Below are positions 10,401 through 22,683 of a stretch of DNA of 64,000 nucleotides, in pieces (the first letter of the stretch is position 1; each line of letters opens with the position of its first letter). The stretch comes from Myxocyprinus asiaticus (lineage: Eukaryota > Chordata > Actinopteri > Cypriniformes > Catostomidae). The notes under the pieces were generated by a model. The model worked only from the letters and a program-made list of their open reading frames with translations, had not been told where the DNA came from and ran no database searches. The DNA is taken from contig NC_059358.1 in the NCBI RefSeq assembly GCF_019703515.2, forward strand, positions 50,335,094-50,399,093, read 5' to 3'. The position numbers and the translations under genes were made by a program.

Positions 10401-12458
10401 TAAATATAAGCTGCAACGGGCTCAACTGAATCAGTGAATCATTTTTGTGAACTGCTTCATTTACATGAACCGTACAAAAGAACCAACTCATTAAAATGAA
10501 TCAGAGTTCCCAACGCTAAATAAAAGGGAATCATTTATTTTAACCACTTTATAAACATGAAATGTCTGAAAGAACCGACTCGATAAAATAAATCGGACAT
10601 TCCAGCACTACATGAATGAGAGAGAGGATGGTTTAGGTGAGTATGTTTTTTTTACTCCCTCGGCTCCATTGCTGTATTTACAATACAATGTGAAATTGTT
10701 GACATTGTTACTTCTTGTCTCACTACATTTCCGTAACACAAAAAGAGAGTACCAAAATGACAGTAGGCTCTCGTCAAGCAGTCTCGTTCACTTGATGGAA
10801 AGCCTGTAATGTAGTTCTTCCGTAGAGGGGTTTCCCTTACTCATGACCTTGGTATTGGGAACCCACTAATTGCAGCTGAAGAACAACCAGAGGAACATTA
10901 CAAAATGGTAGCATTTGCACTAATTTGAGGTTATGACCACAGATTTATGGGGTAGGACATTGGTGGTTGGTGCTGATATTGAGGCAGTGAAATCCTGTTA
11001 ACGTCAGTGTATCCTTTGGCAGACCATTTTAGTTTTTAAGCAGTTCTTTTAAAGCCATTATTTCATATGGAGATTAGAGGTATATGACAACTTGTCTAGA
11101 CATGGGGCCCTCATTGCAAACTTTGGCTCTGTATGACCATTCAATCTCAATCATGCATTAATACAATACAAAATCTGTACATACATAACTGCATGCAGAA
11201 AAGCACCATTAGTTTTGGAGGCAGCCAAAAAATAAAAAATAATAAAGTGACACAAACATTTGGTTATAATATTCTGTGTAGAATGACTGCTGAGAGTCAT
11301 TTTTAGTTTAGAATTTAGCTTAGAAAGGCCTCGCTAAATTTCAGCACTTGGAAATGTAAAGATGCGCCAGGGCTTCCTGTGGACCTAATGTGGTCTTCTT
11401 CAATATAATATGTCGAAAAGAAAGAGACAGAATGTAGATTCATGAGTTTGTTACACTATTAGACAAAACTGCCCATGAGCATCTCATTTTCGTAAACAAA
11501 TTCAACAATTGTGAATCCTTAAGCTGTGCAATCCTGTGAACCAGCTGCACTTTTAGACATTGCACTGAAATATACCTGTTTGTATAGTCTAATATGCACA
11601 TATTTCATATAACATCTTTGTAAGTACGTACCAGCAATATTGTTTTCTTTCAGAGTAAGAGATAAAGTCTGGCATAAATCATCTCAGGCACTGCTGTCAG
11701 AATTTGGCTTTCTGTCAGAGCTACTCACGCTTATGTAAAGCAGGAGAGTACAGGTGTGTTTGGCTCTGTCAGTGTGACCACACACATACACACACTCACA
11801 CAAACTTCCAAACACCCAAAACATGAAATAATTACCTGTGTTGAAAACCTATTGTGGTAGTACTATATAATGTTTGCCAGAAAAAGAAAAAATATGATAT
11901 GTCGTAAAATGCAAACATGTACATATAAACAAATACAATTGACTCTTTTTTTAATACACGCTAAATGGAATTGCAATGTGCATACTGGGACATGCAAAAC
12001 CTACACTGTAGCAAACACACACACACACACACACACACAAATGAAATGGATTAAGAAACAAACTGCTAATCATGCTTTTCTTTCTGGAATTGAAGGTGGC
12101 AGAACACCTTTCTGTATTGTTCTGGCCCCTGAGTTTTATTTTCATGCACTTGAAAGAGAAATGCCTGCTATCTTGAACAGATAGTTAGCATCTATGTACT
12201 GACCAAGAGGTCAAGGTTGCACTTATATGCTCAAATTGTGTAGTGAGGTCTCCAAAGGGTGGTTTACAGACAGGAACTCTACAAATGGCGTTTTTCCACT
12301 GCAGCAACTTTTCATAGATGCTGGAACTTTTTAGATCTATGGGAAGGCTACACATGGGCCCCTGTGTCCTCTGGCTCTCTATGCAATTGCATGGCGCAGT
12401 CTCTCAGGGGTCTCTAGCTGGGTACTGAGCACAGTCGAACCCAGCTGGCGGCTGCATT
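10401..12458. other. Intronic DNA with no firm element
   Basis: The stretch 10420-10620 repeats words such as GAATCATTT and GAACCGACTCG/AAAGAACC and may be an LTR or MITE remnant, but I cannot define its ends. The rest is AT-rich with short CA-rich patches (11780-11810) and a (CA)n run at 12014-12039. No ORF has a recognisable domain. Confidence 0.5.
12014..12039. repeat. (CA)n microsatellite
   Basis: Thirteen or so CA units. Confidence 0.95.
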
Positions 12459-12481
12459 GTATGGGATGAAATTAGTCTCAA

Positions 12482-13260
12482 AATTATTAACAAATGCGTG
12501 CATACTTATCTGTCAGTTTGATAAATGTTGCAAATGTATCTTACAATCCACAGACAAATGCCTTTCAACTTGTGTCTGTGAAATTCTAAATTAAATAAAT
12601 GTGCTGGGATTTGTACAAATAGAGACATATTTGTGAACACAAATGTTCCCTTTTGTATAAATGTTTCACAATTTGTGTATGCAACCAAAGGAAGATGTTC
12701 CAAATCCTTGTGAAGTATTGAATGTGCATTTGTGGATCAAGTGACACATGCATTCATTGATTTCTATTTGTGTTGATTATGTTTGATTCATTTGAATTTT
12801 GAGACTTTTGTTTAGCTGTTTTTACCATGGCCGACTCACACACAAACAACTACTAATAGATAAGTCCTAAATTTATTCATAAATGTGTGCATATCTACCC
12901 ATTAATTTGAAAAAACGTAACAAATATGTATTCCATCCCTCAAATTTTTTTATTTAAACTTGTATCTGTGAAATTTATCATTAAATAAATATGTTGGAAT
13001 TTTTACAAATAGAGACAGATTTGTGAATACAAGTGTTCCTTTTTGTACAAATACATCACAATTTGTGTGTGCAACCAAAGGGAGGTGTTCCAAATCAAAC
13101 ACAAATTGTTCTTGTGAAGCACTGAATGTGCATTTGTGGAACAATAGATACAAATGTATTCATTGACATCTGTTTGTGTTGATTCCCTTTGATTAATTTG
13201 AATTTTGAGACATCCTTTCTGCTGGTTTTGCCTTTTACGATCCACACACAAATGTCTAAG
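12482..13260. repeat. Tandem duplication of a 350-390-bp arm subunit
   Basis: Two direct, diverged copies (about 12482-12830 and 12870-13260) share TTACAAATAGAGACA, TCACAATTTGTGT, GCAACCAAAGG and GTGCATTTGTGGA in the same order. The opposite arm contains only one copy, so the duplication is specific to the left arm. Confidence 0.75.
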
Positions 13261-13370
13261 GATCCACATGTAACTTTGCGTGAGCAAAGCAGGTACCACT
13301 AGATGGCAGTATCATTTTACAGAAATACCATCAGGCGGGGCGTGGTTTATTCACAAGGTCAATGAGGAAC

Positions 13371-14180
13371 AGTGTTACCATGTCCGCCTATTATAAGCGA
13401 CTTTGGGCTTGTTTTTTTTTCATGAAGTCACTTATAAATATAACAGTCGCAGATTGTGTTTTTTTAGGCTTGTTTCCAGAGTACAGTCGCGTTTTTGGGC
13501 TTGCTGATGCTTGAGCTCCAAAAGTACAATAAACTGTGATCCACCACTAATAGCAGCTGCCAGATAACCCCATCTACTGTTAGAGCCACGCTCTACATCA
13601 GTGGTGTTAAACACAAAGCCAGTGGAAAGTCATCTGACCCATGCAACAGCAGAATTCTGAACTCACGGTCTCGCGAATATGTGCGTATATACACTTTTCA
13701 TCTGAAACTGGATCGGTGAGTGACAGGGCAGCCCAGTTCATTTCAAAAGAATGATTCACTGACAAATGAGACATCATTATGGACTGTGAGCAAGTTATAC
13801 TCTACACATAAGTATTTTCAAGCTCATGAAAAATTTAGAGTTGAGAAAAACTATATATATTCATTATATACTTTAAATTTTTTAATATACCATGATATTT
13901 TCAGGTTTTTCATGACAGTGGGAACCCTGTAAAGAGCAATGAGTTTGTGCTTGCTTTTATTTTTTTAAATCCCATATCCATTAGTAAAGCAGTATAAAGT
14001 TGATTCAGGACTTTATTAACTACAGAAGAACATGTGCATGCACTCTGTACAAAACAAGGTTTAATAAAACATAATCTGCCCCATAACATGACATTTAGTC
14101 CAGACGGGCTACTTAATGCTGATCTGTGCTGATGAAGGACCATGAGACCCACCAGAAGACACCCCCCCCCCCCAAACCTT
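13371..14180. mobile_element. Unclassified insert in the left arm of the foldback element
   Basis: Alignment by eye with the right arm (16830-16890) shows that about 45 bp of arm sequence are replaced here by about 810 bp. The insert starts CAGTGTTACCATG, a hAT-like beginning. No inverted partner is found at the other end, which closes with a C13 run (14161-14173). It may be a truncated hAT element. Confidence 0.4.
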
Positions 14181-15160
14181 TGATAAAGGATCAAAGGTTT
14201 GTCTCAATTTTTCTCATATATACAGTAACCAAGGATAATGTCAAATTTTAAAGGCAAAAAAAGCCCATTTTATAGTGCAAGTCCTGGTGACAATGCATTT
14301 GTGTTACATGTCAGTAGCTTCTAGTTTTAGGATTCCAACACCTGACTGACTGTGTCGTTGTTTCTGGTACCAGTCAGCGTTCAAGTCTGCGGTTTTAATC
14401 TTAAAGTTTATAGACTGACAGTGGGTTGTGTCAACAAGGAATATGACAATTCTGTTGCACTAAACTCTAAACCTTGTTACATTTGCAAGGATGCAGCAGT
14501 GCCAGGTGTTTGGATACTACAACATTAAGAACTGTACTCATGCTTTGACAATTATGTAGACAAAGGTTTCAGGGTGTGCTGCACCAATAAGGATTAAATT
14601 ATCCATTGTTTAGAGCTAATCCAGGGTATGTTGATCCACATTTTATTTTAATTTGAGTTGGGTTGCACCACTTAATTTTAAATAAGATTTAACAAATCAG
14701 AGATTAAACTTTTAACCCGTGATTAAAACCTTCATCTGCGATTAATTTTGTCCATCCTGATGAATTCTGAACCTACCTGTAGATCGTTAGTACACAAAGC
14801 CAATCAAGCAGGTTAAGAAAATGTCTCAGCAACATATACAGTGTCACAAGCCTTGAATATGGCAGCATAATTTAAGAAAAAAGGACCGCATGGGTCTTGG
14901 AACGACCGCCTCCCCTCGCATCAGCGCTACTGTTGTGGTCATAAATAAAGAGCGTGGGCTGCTGACTGAAGTGAGATGAGAGAGGAGGGAAGCAATAACG
15001 AACACCTGTCGCTTGTACGTGCTCTTATTAAATGCCGAACTAACGCTCTCCTTCTCTTCGAGATTTGTCTGTCCCATGTCCCCGCATGTAAACAATGGGG
15101 AAGTGGGTAATCACGCTGCCAACAAGATGAGCGATCGTACTTGCAAATGTAACCCTTGCT

Positions 15161-15666
15161 GCCTTCAAGTGGACCTGGGAAGCTCGTACCTCCCAGTTGG
15201 GCATTCATTACTACAACATGTCACACATTCAAGTGGGAAACAAAATAAGGAAGAAGCCGAACTCAACAAATACACAATGAATGACTGCAAAAGCTTGTTT
15301 TCTGTTGTACCGGTGAATAAACATAAGTGAATTACATGTATCACTCATACACAACTTTTTGTTAATGCATGGTATCTAACAAATAATTAGTTAATTTGCT
15401 TAAAACTAACCATGAAGGGTGAGTCACTAGTTGACTGTCATATACAACAAAATACTATTTTGAAATAAAGTACAGAAGTTGAAATAATTTAGCAAAATCA
15501 TTCGTTTCCATCATCTTTCTTGTCGACATGCCCTTTCCAAAGTCCCAACTCGGCAACTCGTGTATACTCTGGAATTCAGAGTTTTCCACTTATAAGTATG
15601 ACATCACTGGGTCATACATGTGCTCGGAACTCGTAATTACGATATTTTCGAGTCCACTTGAAGGGC
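15161..15666. mobile_element. MITE-like TIR element in the loop of the foldback element
   Basis: The left end GCCTTCAAGTGGAC is repeated inverted at the right end (GTCCACTTGAAGGGC). Further in, the arms share TCGTACCTCCCAGTTGGG-like words (left) and CCAACTCGG / GGAACTCGTAATTACGA (right). It is non-coding; the target duplication is not clear. Confidence 0.55.
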
Positions 15667-15709
15667 ACACCTGATTATTTTTAAACAAGGTTTAAAGTTT
15701 AGTGCAACA

Positions 15710-16058
15710 TAGGGATGGGCATTACCACTTATTTTCTTTTCGATCCGATACCAATAATTTCAAGTCCAAAATCGTAGATTCTGATACCAATACAATACCT
15801 CTATTAAATAGGTTTTTTGCGATTTCTTGGGATAAAATGGGTAATTTAAAATATTATGTTAGTCATAATTCAAGTTATTATTATTTTTATATGTATAAGC
15901 CTAAAAAGAACATTATTAGACTTCTGTTTTGGTTACCTTTTAAAAAAAATTTACTACAGTGACTAGTTTAACCATGGTATTTAGTTAAACCATAGTTACC
16001 ACAAAATTAACCATAGTTAGGCTACTACTGCAATATTACTAAAGTAAAAACATGGTTT

Positions 16059-16092
<34 letters not shown>

Positions 16093-16575
16093 CATAGAGA
16101 CATGGTTACTACAATATATCATTAGTAAAACCATGGTTAATTTTAGTTTAGTTTTTTATTATTTTAATGTTCTAACAACTTATTTAAATAATTTAATCAA
16201 ATTTTAACAAATGTCACACAAACTCATTACAATAAATGAAGCTGTTTCACTGATTTTCTGCCATTACCTCTGCAAAGCACTACTCTCTCCTGTTTGAATG
16301 AGCATTGTGATGGTGCAAGCGCTTGTCTGATGCGGAAGAAGAAATAGTTCCCATCCGTCACAAGTATTTGCTAATATAGCTAATCCTTTTTATTTCACTT
16401 TAAAGCTTATGATTATTTTTCATGTTCATGGTCAAATAATAATATCCCTTGTTAAATGTTTTTTTTAGAATTTATATTTTGTGTGAGGATCGAATTTTTA
16501 TTTCTTTTTATTTTTTTTTGATACAACATCAGTATCGGAAGTATTGATACTTTAGGATCGATCCGCCCACCCCTA
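15710..16575. mobile_element. Non-autonomous hAT-like element, 866 bp, nested in the foldback element
   Basis: The ends are TAGGGATGGGC and, inverted, TAGGGGTGGGC. A perfect 8-bp target duplication GTGCAACA lies at 15702-15709 and 16576-16583, and removing the element restores continuity of the right arm against its left-arm partner at 14380-14495. It contains CATGGTT-type repeats and a (CA)n tract (16062-16089). No transposase is present. Confidence 0.88.
16062..16089. repeat. (CA)n microsatellite
   Basis: Fourteen CA units within the hAT-like element. Confidence 0.95.
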
Positions 16576-17132
16576 GTGCAACATAATTGTCAGATTCCTT
16601 GTTGGCGCAATCCACTGTCAGTCTATAAACTTTGTAAAGATAACAGTAGACTTTAACGTTGACTGGTGCCAGAACAACACAGTCAGTCAGGTGTTGGAAT
16701 CCTATTAACTAGAAACTACTGACATGTAACACTAACGCATTGTCACCAGGACTTTTTTCACCTTTTAAAATATGACATTATCCTTGGTTATAAATGAGAG
16801 AAATTGAGACAAACCTTTGATCCTTTCTGCTGATGTCAGCCTCTGTTTGCTTGAAATGTGGAGCACTTGCTCACTGACCTTGTTGTGAATAAACCACACC
16901 CCGCCTCATGGTACATCTAGTGGTAGCTGCTTCGCTCACACAAAGTTACATGTGGATCGTGCAAGGCAAAACCAGCGGAATGGAAGTCTCAAAATTCAAA
17001 GGGAATCTACACAAATAGATGACAATGAATATGTGTCTATCTCTTGTTCCACAAATGCACATTCAATGCTTCACAAGAACAGTTTGTGTTTGATTTGGAA
17101 CATCTTCCTTTGGTTGCATACACAAATTGTGA

Positions 17133-18830
17133 CAGTGTTTCCCCTTTATGCATTCAGGTGTAGCGCTGAGCCGCTGCTGAATTATGAGCACCGCTATTTT
17201 ATATTGACATTTCACATGGTTCATTAATATCCATGACGCAACGTAACACTTGCCAGCACCAGTCAGTTGCGCGCTTATACTGCGTGCAGTTAAATGGGAC
17301 ACCTGTTTGAAGCGAAGGGGATCCCACCATATACACGCATGTATTCACAGTGACGTCATTGTATAGCAGCCCATCAAAGGCTGTTCGCGAGTGCGTACAC
17401 ATACACAACAGAGAAGCAGAAGACCCAACATGATACCTCTTCAAGCGGAAAGTCTTTTACTCTAATAACTTCTTTGGCAAAGTTAGTAGAAATATAGGGC
17501 TCCTGACTGCGACTAAATGGTCGCATCTTGCAATAATTTTTCCCGCCGGTGAGACTTAAGTTTTTTTTAGAGGTCACACCGGTGCCACTACAGTGTTTGC
17601 CAACTCTCGTTGATTATGCGTGACGCGTCTGTTTCTGTTTCGTATGAGGAAAAAAACGGAACGTAACTGCACTAGCCACTACTCGGATCAATTATCAGCC
17701 AGCTCAATGAACAGAGCAGTGCGAGCATAGAGGAGTTTCACCCACACAGCGAAAATCATTATAAACAGCGCAGCGAGAAGCGTGGCGCAAAACTTATTTG
17801 AATTTGGCTGTAGAAAAACCCTATGAAAACCCTTAGTTTCTCTTGCCTTGGTGATTTAATGAGTTTAAACCATGTTATCGGCACACCATTATAAACAACA
17901 CTGACCAGAACATAAATTATAAGGCTGTACAAACCACACATCACCACCCTGACAAAATGCCATTGTTTGTTTTGTTGAAGTTACTTACTATCGTAGTGAG
18001 GAGCCATGCTTGGTTTTACCAGTGACTACCTGTGATCTAGTTACAAATACCACTTAAATCTATGGACACTAATGGAGGACCTATGGCAACTTTTCATAAT
18101 TATTATGGACCAAGCACTCAGTTTTTCTTCTGTGTAAAATCTGTTCTAGAATCTGTTCTTTGATTGTAGGAAAAAGTAACTGGCTTTGTTTACCCTCAGA
18201 AATTCAAAGAGATGATTGTACTTAATCAGTAGGTTCACACCCAGAATATTTCAATTTAGCCCAATATAAATTAGGTAGGCCTATATATAAATAAACTTTT
18301 TACAGATGTTACTGTTGCTTCAAGTCAAAATCAATGCTATACTGTCTTATATGCATTTCAGCAACAAAATAATATAAAATATATAATAATGTCAAATTTG
18401 TATTAGTTTAGATCATTAATTATTATTTAATTTTTTTAAATTAAGGACAAAAAATATTTATTTTTCCACTGTTGCTACCAAATCAGGTGCTGGTGCCACC
18501 ATATGTCAAACTTGCCACCGCTCTCAAATGTTAGTCTGGAGCCCTGTTGTGACATGTATGTTCTGTTAGATAGGTTTATATTTTCTATTGGTGTTTATGT
18601 GTAATAAAAATAGTGAAAATGGTTTTCTGAGCACTTCAAGTTTCAAAAGCTCCCAGTAAATATGAAACACACACATGGCAAGGCGAACATGAATAACCCA
18701 TCTATAATGATTCTAAGGTCATTTTAAGCTATTACTCTACAGATGTGCATAAATATGGGTCCAGCCTTGCAGGCTCGTGAACGTGCGCACAACAGCGCCG
18801 CTGATGAAAAAAATCCTAGGGGAAACAGTG
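17133..18830. mobile_element. Non-autonomous hAT-like element, 1698 bp, nested in the foldback element
   Basis: The termini are CAGTGTTTCCCC on the left and CACTGTTTCCCC read inverted on the right. A perfect 8-bp target duplication AATTGTGA occupies 17125-17132 and 18831-18838. Its excision restores the arm sequence that occurs uninterrupted at 12640-12690 in the left arm. No transposase-like frame is seen, so it is a deletion derivative or MITE of a hAT family. Confidence 0.88.
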
Positions 18831-19152
18831 AATTGTGATACATTTATACAAAAGGGAACATTTGTGTTCACAAATATGTCTCTATTTGTACAAATTCCAG
18901 CACATATATTTAATTTGGAATTTCACAGACACAAGTTGAAAGGCATTTGTCTGTGGATTGTAAGACACATTTGCAACATTTATCAAATTGATGGATAATT
19001 ATGCATGCATTTGTTAATCATTTTGAGACTAATTTCATCCCATAGGCCTTGCTTAGACAGCGTTCTGTCCACCACCATGACCATGATTTTATGCTCACAG
19101 TTACATTGTCTCTTACATGACACAGAAAGTACCAGCATGCGAGGCACAGGCA

Positions 19153-19209
19153 GGCTTCTACAGCCATTATTTTCTGGTCACCAAAAAGGATGGTGGGGTG
19201 CGGCCTATA
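19153..19209 (+). pseudogene. Short reverse-transcriptase fragment (DIRS-type motif)
   Basis: Nineteen codons read GFYSHYFLVTKKDGGVRPI, which matches GFYSPYFIVPKKGGGLRPI in the reverse transcriptase of DIRS copy B (39690-39620, minus strand). Similarity stops at both sides. With the terminal unit at 20500-20910 it may mark a decayed second DIRS family, but the link is inference. Confidence 0.5.
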
Positions 19210-20499
19210 GAATGCAGCCTCCCAGAATGCACTACATTTCTCGTGTGCCCACTTCACGAAGTGCATTATCAGAGATGAGGCAGTGGTATAACTCAGAGGT
19301 TCACAAGCTGCTGGTGACAGAGGCCGAATCCAACAACAGACCACGTTGAGGTGAGAGTGCAGAGGCAGTTCAAAACACAGATCTGTTTCCCGGACATACG
19401 TCTGTAAAGTTTTTATTACTGCGGACATCTGTAATGTTTACCATTGATTCGCATGGGATAACCGATGTCTGTATAAATCGCAGAGGTGGGAGTGTCGACT
19501 GCATTTACATACTGTACTTCTGTCAAGCATAACTGACCCATCAGAAAATGTATTTAATTGTTCTGATTAATTATGGAGTGAATAATAAACATGTGCATTT
19601 ACTGTCTCTGTGCTATAGATTATAAGAAGAAATTGAATGGAATATCTGGAAAAATACAAAACAGAACTGGTGACATTAGCGAGCCAGCAATCCTATATTA
19701 CACTCTTGAATTAAAAATATATACAATCCATTCACATAATGTAATTTAATTTGTCCCTCTGTAAAGTAAGTTGTAAATAGCCGTTCAACACAAGTCCCCC
19801 CCATTCAGTCTGTTCAAATCACAATATTACGTGCTTATGTACCTTTTAAATTTTCCTAATGAACACAAATCATTCCTGTTTCTTTCTCTAAAAAAAAAAA
19901 ATGCATCAGTCCAAACTCAACAGCCAGCGCTGACTGAAGTTGTGAAATGCATCTTAAATTTTCTGGTGCCTTATCATTGACCAGCATCCACTTCAGACAC
20001 TTGGAGAACTTGAAAAACAACGATAGTAAAGGGCTCACTGGCTGGACAGAGCAGATTTACTGGCTCTTTGCCAACTGGCTCGTTATGTCAATTTGCACAG
20101 GATTAGTATAACCATGGGTTCTTTTCACCTGGTGTTTAATTGGTAAAAGATGCTATTATCTTTACTGGTGTGGGAATCCGTAGCCCGTAAAAAATCCGGA
20201 AAATTACTGACATAACCGACTTACACAGGATTAAAATCACAGAGAAGCTCTGGCAATTAGGCTATTACATTACTCCATGTCACCATATAAAATAATCTGG
20301 TCTGAATAGGGCAGTGAAAACAAGGCAATTTTTTTTAAAGTAGCCTCCATGAAGGCATTTTTCTGCTTAGCGGTGTATCGACACAATTAGTAAATGTACA
20401 TGGAGCAGAGCATGTGAGCGGTGTGGAAAGAGTTGTTCAAAAGTTCGGTGTCTTTTTTAACTACTCTACTGGCTTTTAGGCATTGCCTCGTGCTTGTGA

Positions 20500-20910
20500 A
20501 TTAGTAACATGGCGTAATGGTATACATTTCCAATAGCGTCAGCTACTGATGCAATGTCAAAGTAACTGACGTGGAATGTTCTTGTTACATCCTTGGCACC
20601 CTGAAAGGAGGGAATGAAACGCTGTGCAAGCTTGTTGCACTACTGATTTTTCACTGTTAAGGGACAGAGCACTCTCTTCCCTTCATTCCAAAAATCATGA
20701 TGAAATGGAGCTGTGCTCCGGTTTAAATGCCTACGATGATGCATGCATCAGGGGTGGGGTGTCAAGCCCCATCTGCCAATTGATTGCCGTGAATTTAAAG
20801 GGGTTCAGAGATTGTCACTCCTGAGAGGAGTTTCCCATAGCGTCAGCTACTGACGGTAGCGTCTCTTTATCTCCTTTCAGGGAACCAAGATTACAGAAAC
20901 AACCAGAACG
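20500..20910. mobile_element. Remnant terminal unit of a second DIRS-like family
   Basis: ATAGCGTCAGCTACTGA occurs at about 20535 and again at about 20838. CTTGTTACATCCTTGG...CTGAAAGGAGG (20580-20612) reappears inverted near 20870-20900 as CTCCTTTCAGGGAACCAAGA. The layout resembles the terminal repeat plus complementary region of the DIRS copies here but with different sequence. No coding region is attached. Confidence 0.5.
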
Positions 20911-20921
20911 TAAAAAAAAAT

Positions 20922-21418
20922 CTATAATGTTTTCTGAATTTTGGATTCACACATTAAGTAATCACTTGTTTGAATATACCATTCAATTACTCTCTGGAGA
21001 TAGGTCAGCTTTGGTAATGTTAATCTAGCACATGTTTGGAATTTGCATGTTGGCTGTGACGTGGCATGGAGCAGGCTCAGGCTTGGCTGTGCCATGACGT
21101 GAAACTCTGGCTCGGCGGCCATGACGTGAAACTCTGGCTCGGTGGCCAATTCGTGGACCTCTGGCTCGGCGGCCAAGTCGACCAATAATCTGCAGGGCAA
21201 GGTCGATATACTAAACCAGCTTGAGGGAACTGCGACTGCCATCAACAAGGAGATTGGCTCACTCAATCCAAAACGGAAACAGTCTTTGTGGGCGATCTCA
21301 CTAAAGTCCACCCAGCAGGCCAGATCGCAGAAGTCCTCCACATAATGCTCCAGGGGACGATTCCCCTGACGTAGGCGGAGGAGCTGGATTGCTGGGTTCA
21401 TATTGCGGTCAGGTATTT
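20922..21418 (-). pseudogene. Truncated gag-like frame with EPEFH repeats
   Basis: The frame reads AIQLLRLRQGNRPLEHYVEDF and FGLSEPISLLM, a retrotransposon gag-type helical domain, then tandem acidic repeats (AEPEFHVMA) and a short proline-containing tail. It lacks any protease, polymerase or integrase. Real gag similarity is limited to roughly 21400-21050; the remaining codons run into flanking DNA. Confidence 0.6.
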
Positions 21419-21869
21419 CTGTAACGAGTGGCTGCTGGCAATGACGAAGACGATGGAGTGAAGAACCCAAGTGCAATTTTATTTACAAAAGTGAAATCCA
21501 AAAAACCCTAACTATAAACGTGAAACATAAACATGAACATGAACTTGAATAGACTTGACTAAAACTTGACTTGACATAAACCTGACTTGACATGGAACCA
21601 ACATTACCAAACATATAATACCTAACAAAAGACAATGGAAAACATGAGGGCTTAAATACTTGGACATGGGGGAACACATGACAAAGATAAAAAATAAACA
21701 CTAAGAACTCTAAACAAGATAATCAAACAATGAACCAATGAAAACAAGACACATGAACATGGAGGGAAAACAGTACATCACATGACCAGGAACACATGAC
21801 ATGAAACAGGAACTAAACTTTTCAAAATAAAAGACATGAAAAACATGAATCAACAAAATACACATGACA
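20925..21869 (-). mobile_element. 5' part of a gag-like short LTR element (LTR plus truncated gag)
   Basis: On the minus strand an LTR of about 450 bp runs from TGTCATGTGT (21869) to CGTTACA (about 21420). It is followed by GAAATACCTGACC and then a gag-like frame. The same LTR and frame occur on the plus strand at 57500-59218. The gag part ends near 20930 and no 3' LTR follows, so this copy lost its 3' half. Confidence 0.75.
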
Positions 21870-22367
21870 GCGATGCCAAATGTATAACAGTAAACTGTAA
21901 ATTATTTTATGCATTTCATACAAATGCATTAATTAAATACACTTATTAAGTATTAGTTAATTTACATTCATTATTATTAAAAATATTAATGTGTATTACC
22001 AACTATCCTGCTATAGTTTACTACAAATATGCTTTTAACACTTCAAGAACCATCCCCTACTGGTGCTGATCCTGAGCATAATTTAGTATTATGGCTGTTT
22101 ATTTTAAACTGTAAAACAGTTTAGGTAACATTTTACACCATTGGACCATAAAGATAAGAAAAGTAAAATAAATAATTCAAATATTTCAATGACCCTTTCT
22201 TCTTTCTGCTTATTAAGTGTTTTATGCTAACCTTACTAGTATAAAATATTCTGGTTCAAAATTAAAGGCAGTTTTTACACAGTGAAAAGTGTGCAACCGG
22301 TAAGACAAAGCCTAACACAAGTCAAACACAATACAAGAACAGAGTGTAGAAATTAGTTAAAAGTTGG

Positions 22368-22683
22368 TGTAAAGACTTCACAGCAAGAGGGAAGGAGGAC
22401 ACAGGGAACCGGATTTCTCCAGTCACAGGTAAGGCTCTTTTAATTGGCAACTTTTCAGGTTTACAGCTTCACAATAACTCATCAGCTTCACAACCACTAA
22501 TTAGCTTCACAAACAGACTTCTGGACCCAGACTCTCTCTCTCTACTGGTGGCGTGGCCGCTTATATGGTGCTCTCCCCATGCTCACTGGAAATAGAGACA
22601 GGTGTTAGACATAATCTAGCTCAGGTGTAAGTGCCCTTATTGCTTTCCCTCTCTCTGGACGGACGCTCGACCACGCCCCCACA
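22368..22683 (-). mobile_element. Solo LTR, 316 bp
   Basis: The unit begins TGTAAAGACTTC and ends CGCCCCCACA (TG...CA on either strand) and is flanked by a perfect 5-bp duplication GTTGG (22363-22367 and 22684-22688). A TATAAGCGG-type box on the minus strand (about 22560) and an AATAAA-like tract suggest minus orientation. A solo LTR is the expected product of recombination between two LTRs. Confidence 0.82.

Larger units (their letters stand above)
12459..19043. mobile_element. Large foldback element with split inverted arms and nested insertions
   Basis: The outer ends are inverted copies: ATGGGATGAAATTAGTCTCA at 12461-12480 and its complement ending at 19043. Moving inward, 12482-13370 matches inverted 18839-19040 plus 16870-17132, and 14180-14495 matches inverted 15688-15709 plus 16576-16830. 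The right arm is cut by two hAT-like insertions (15710-16575 and 17133-18830); rejoining it leaves about 770 bp. The left arm is longer because one subunit is duplicated in tandem (12482-12830 and 12870-13260) and an unassigned 0.8-kb insert replaces about 45 bp at 13371-14180. The loop is about 14496-15687. No transposase frame is seen. I found no clear target duplication, so the superfamily is unknown. Confidence 0.7.

Noticed and set aside
20922..21869. A host gene with acidic repeats
   Set aside because: The second copy at 57.5-59.2 kb has LTRs and a target duplication, showing that it is a retrotransposon gag.
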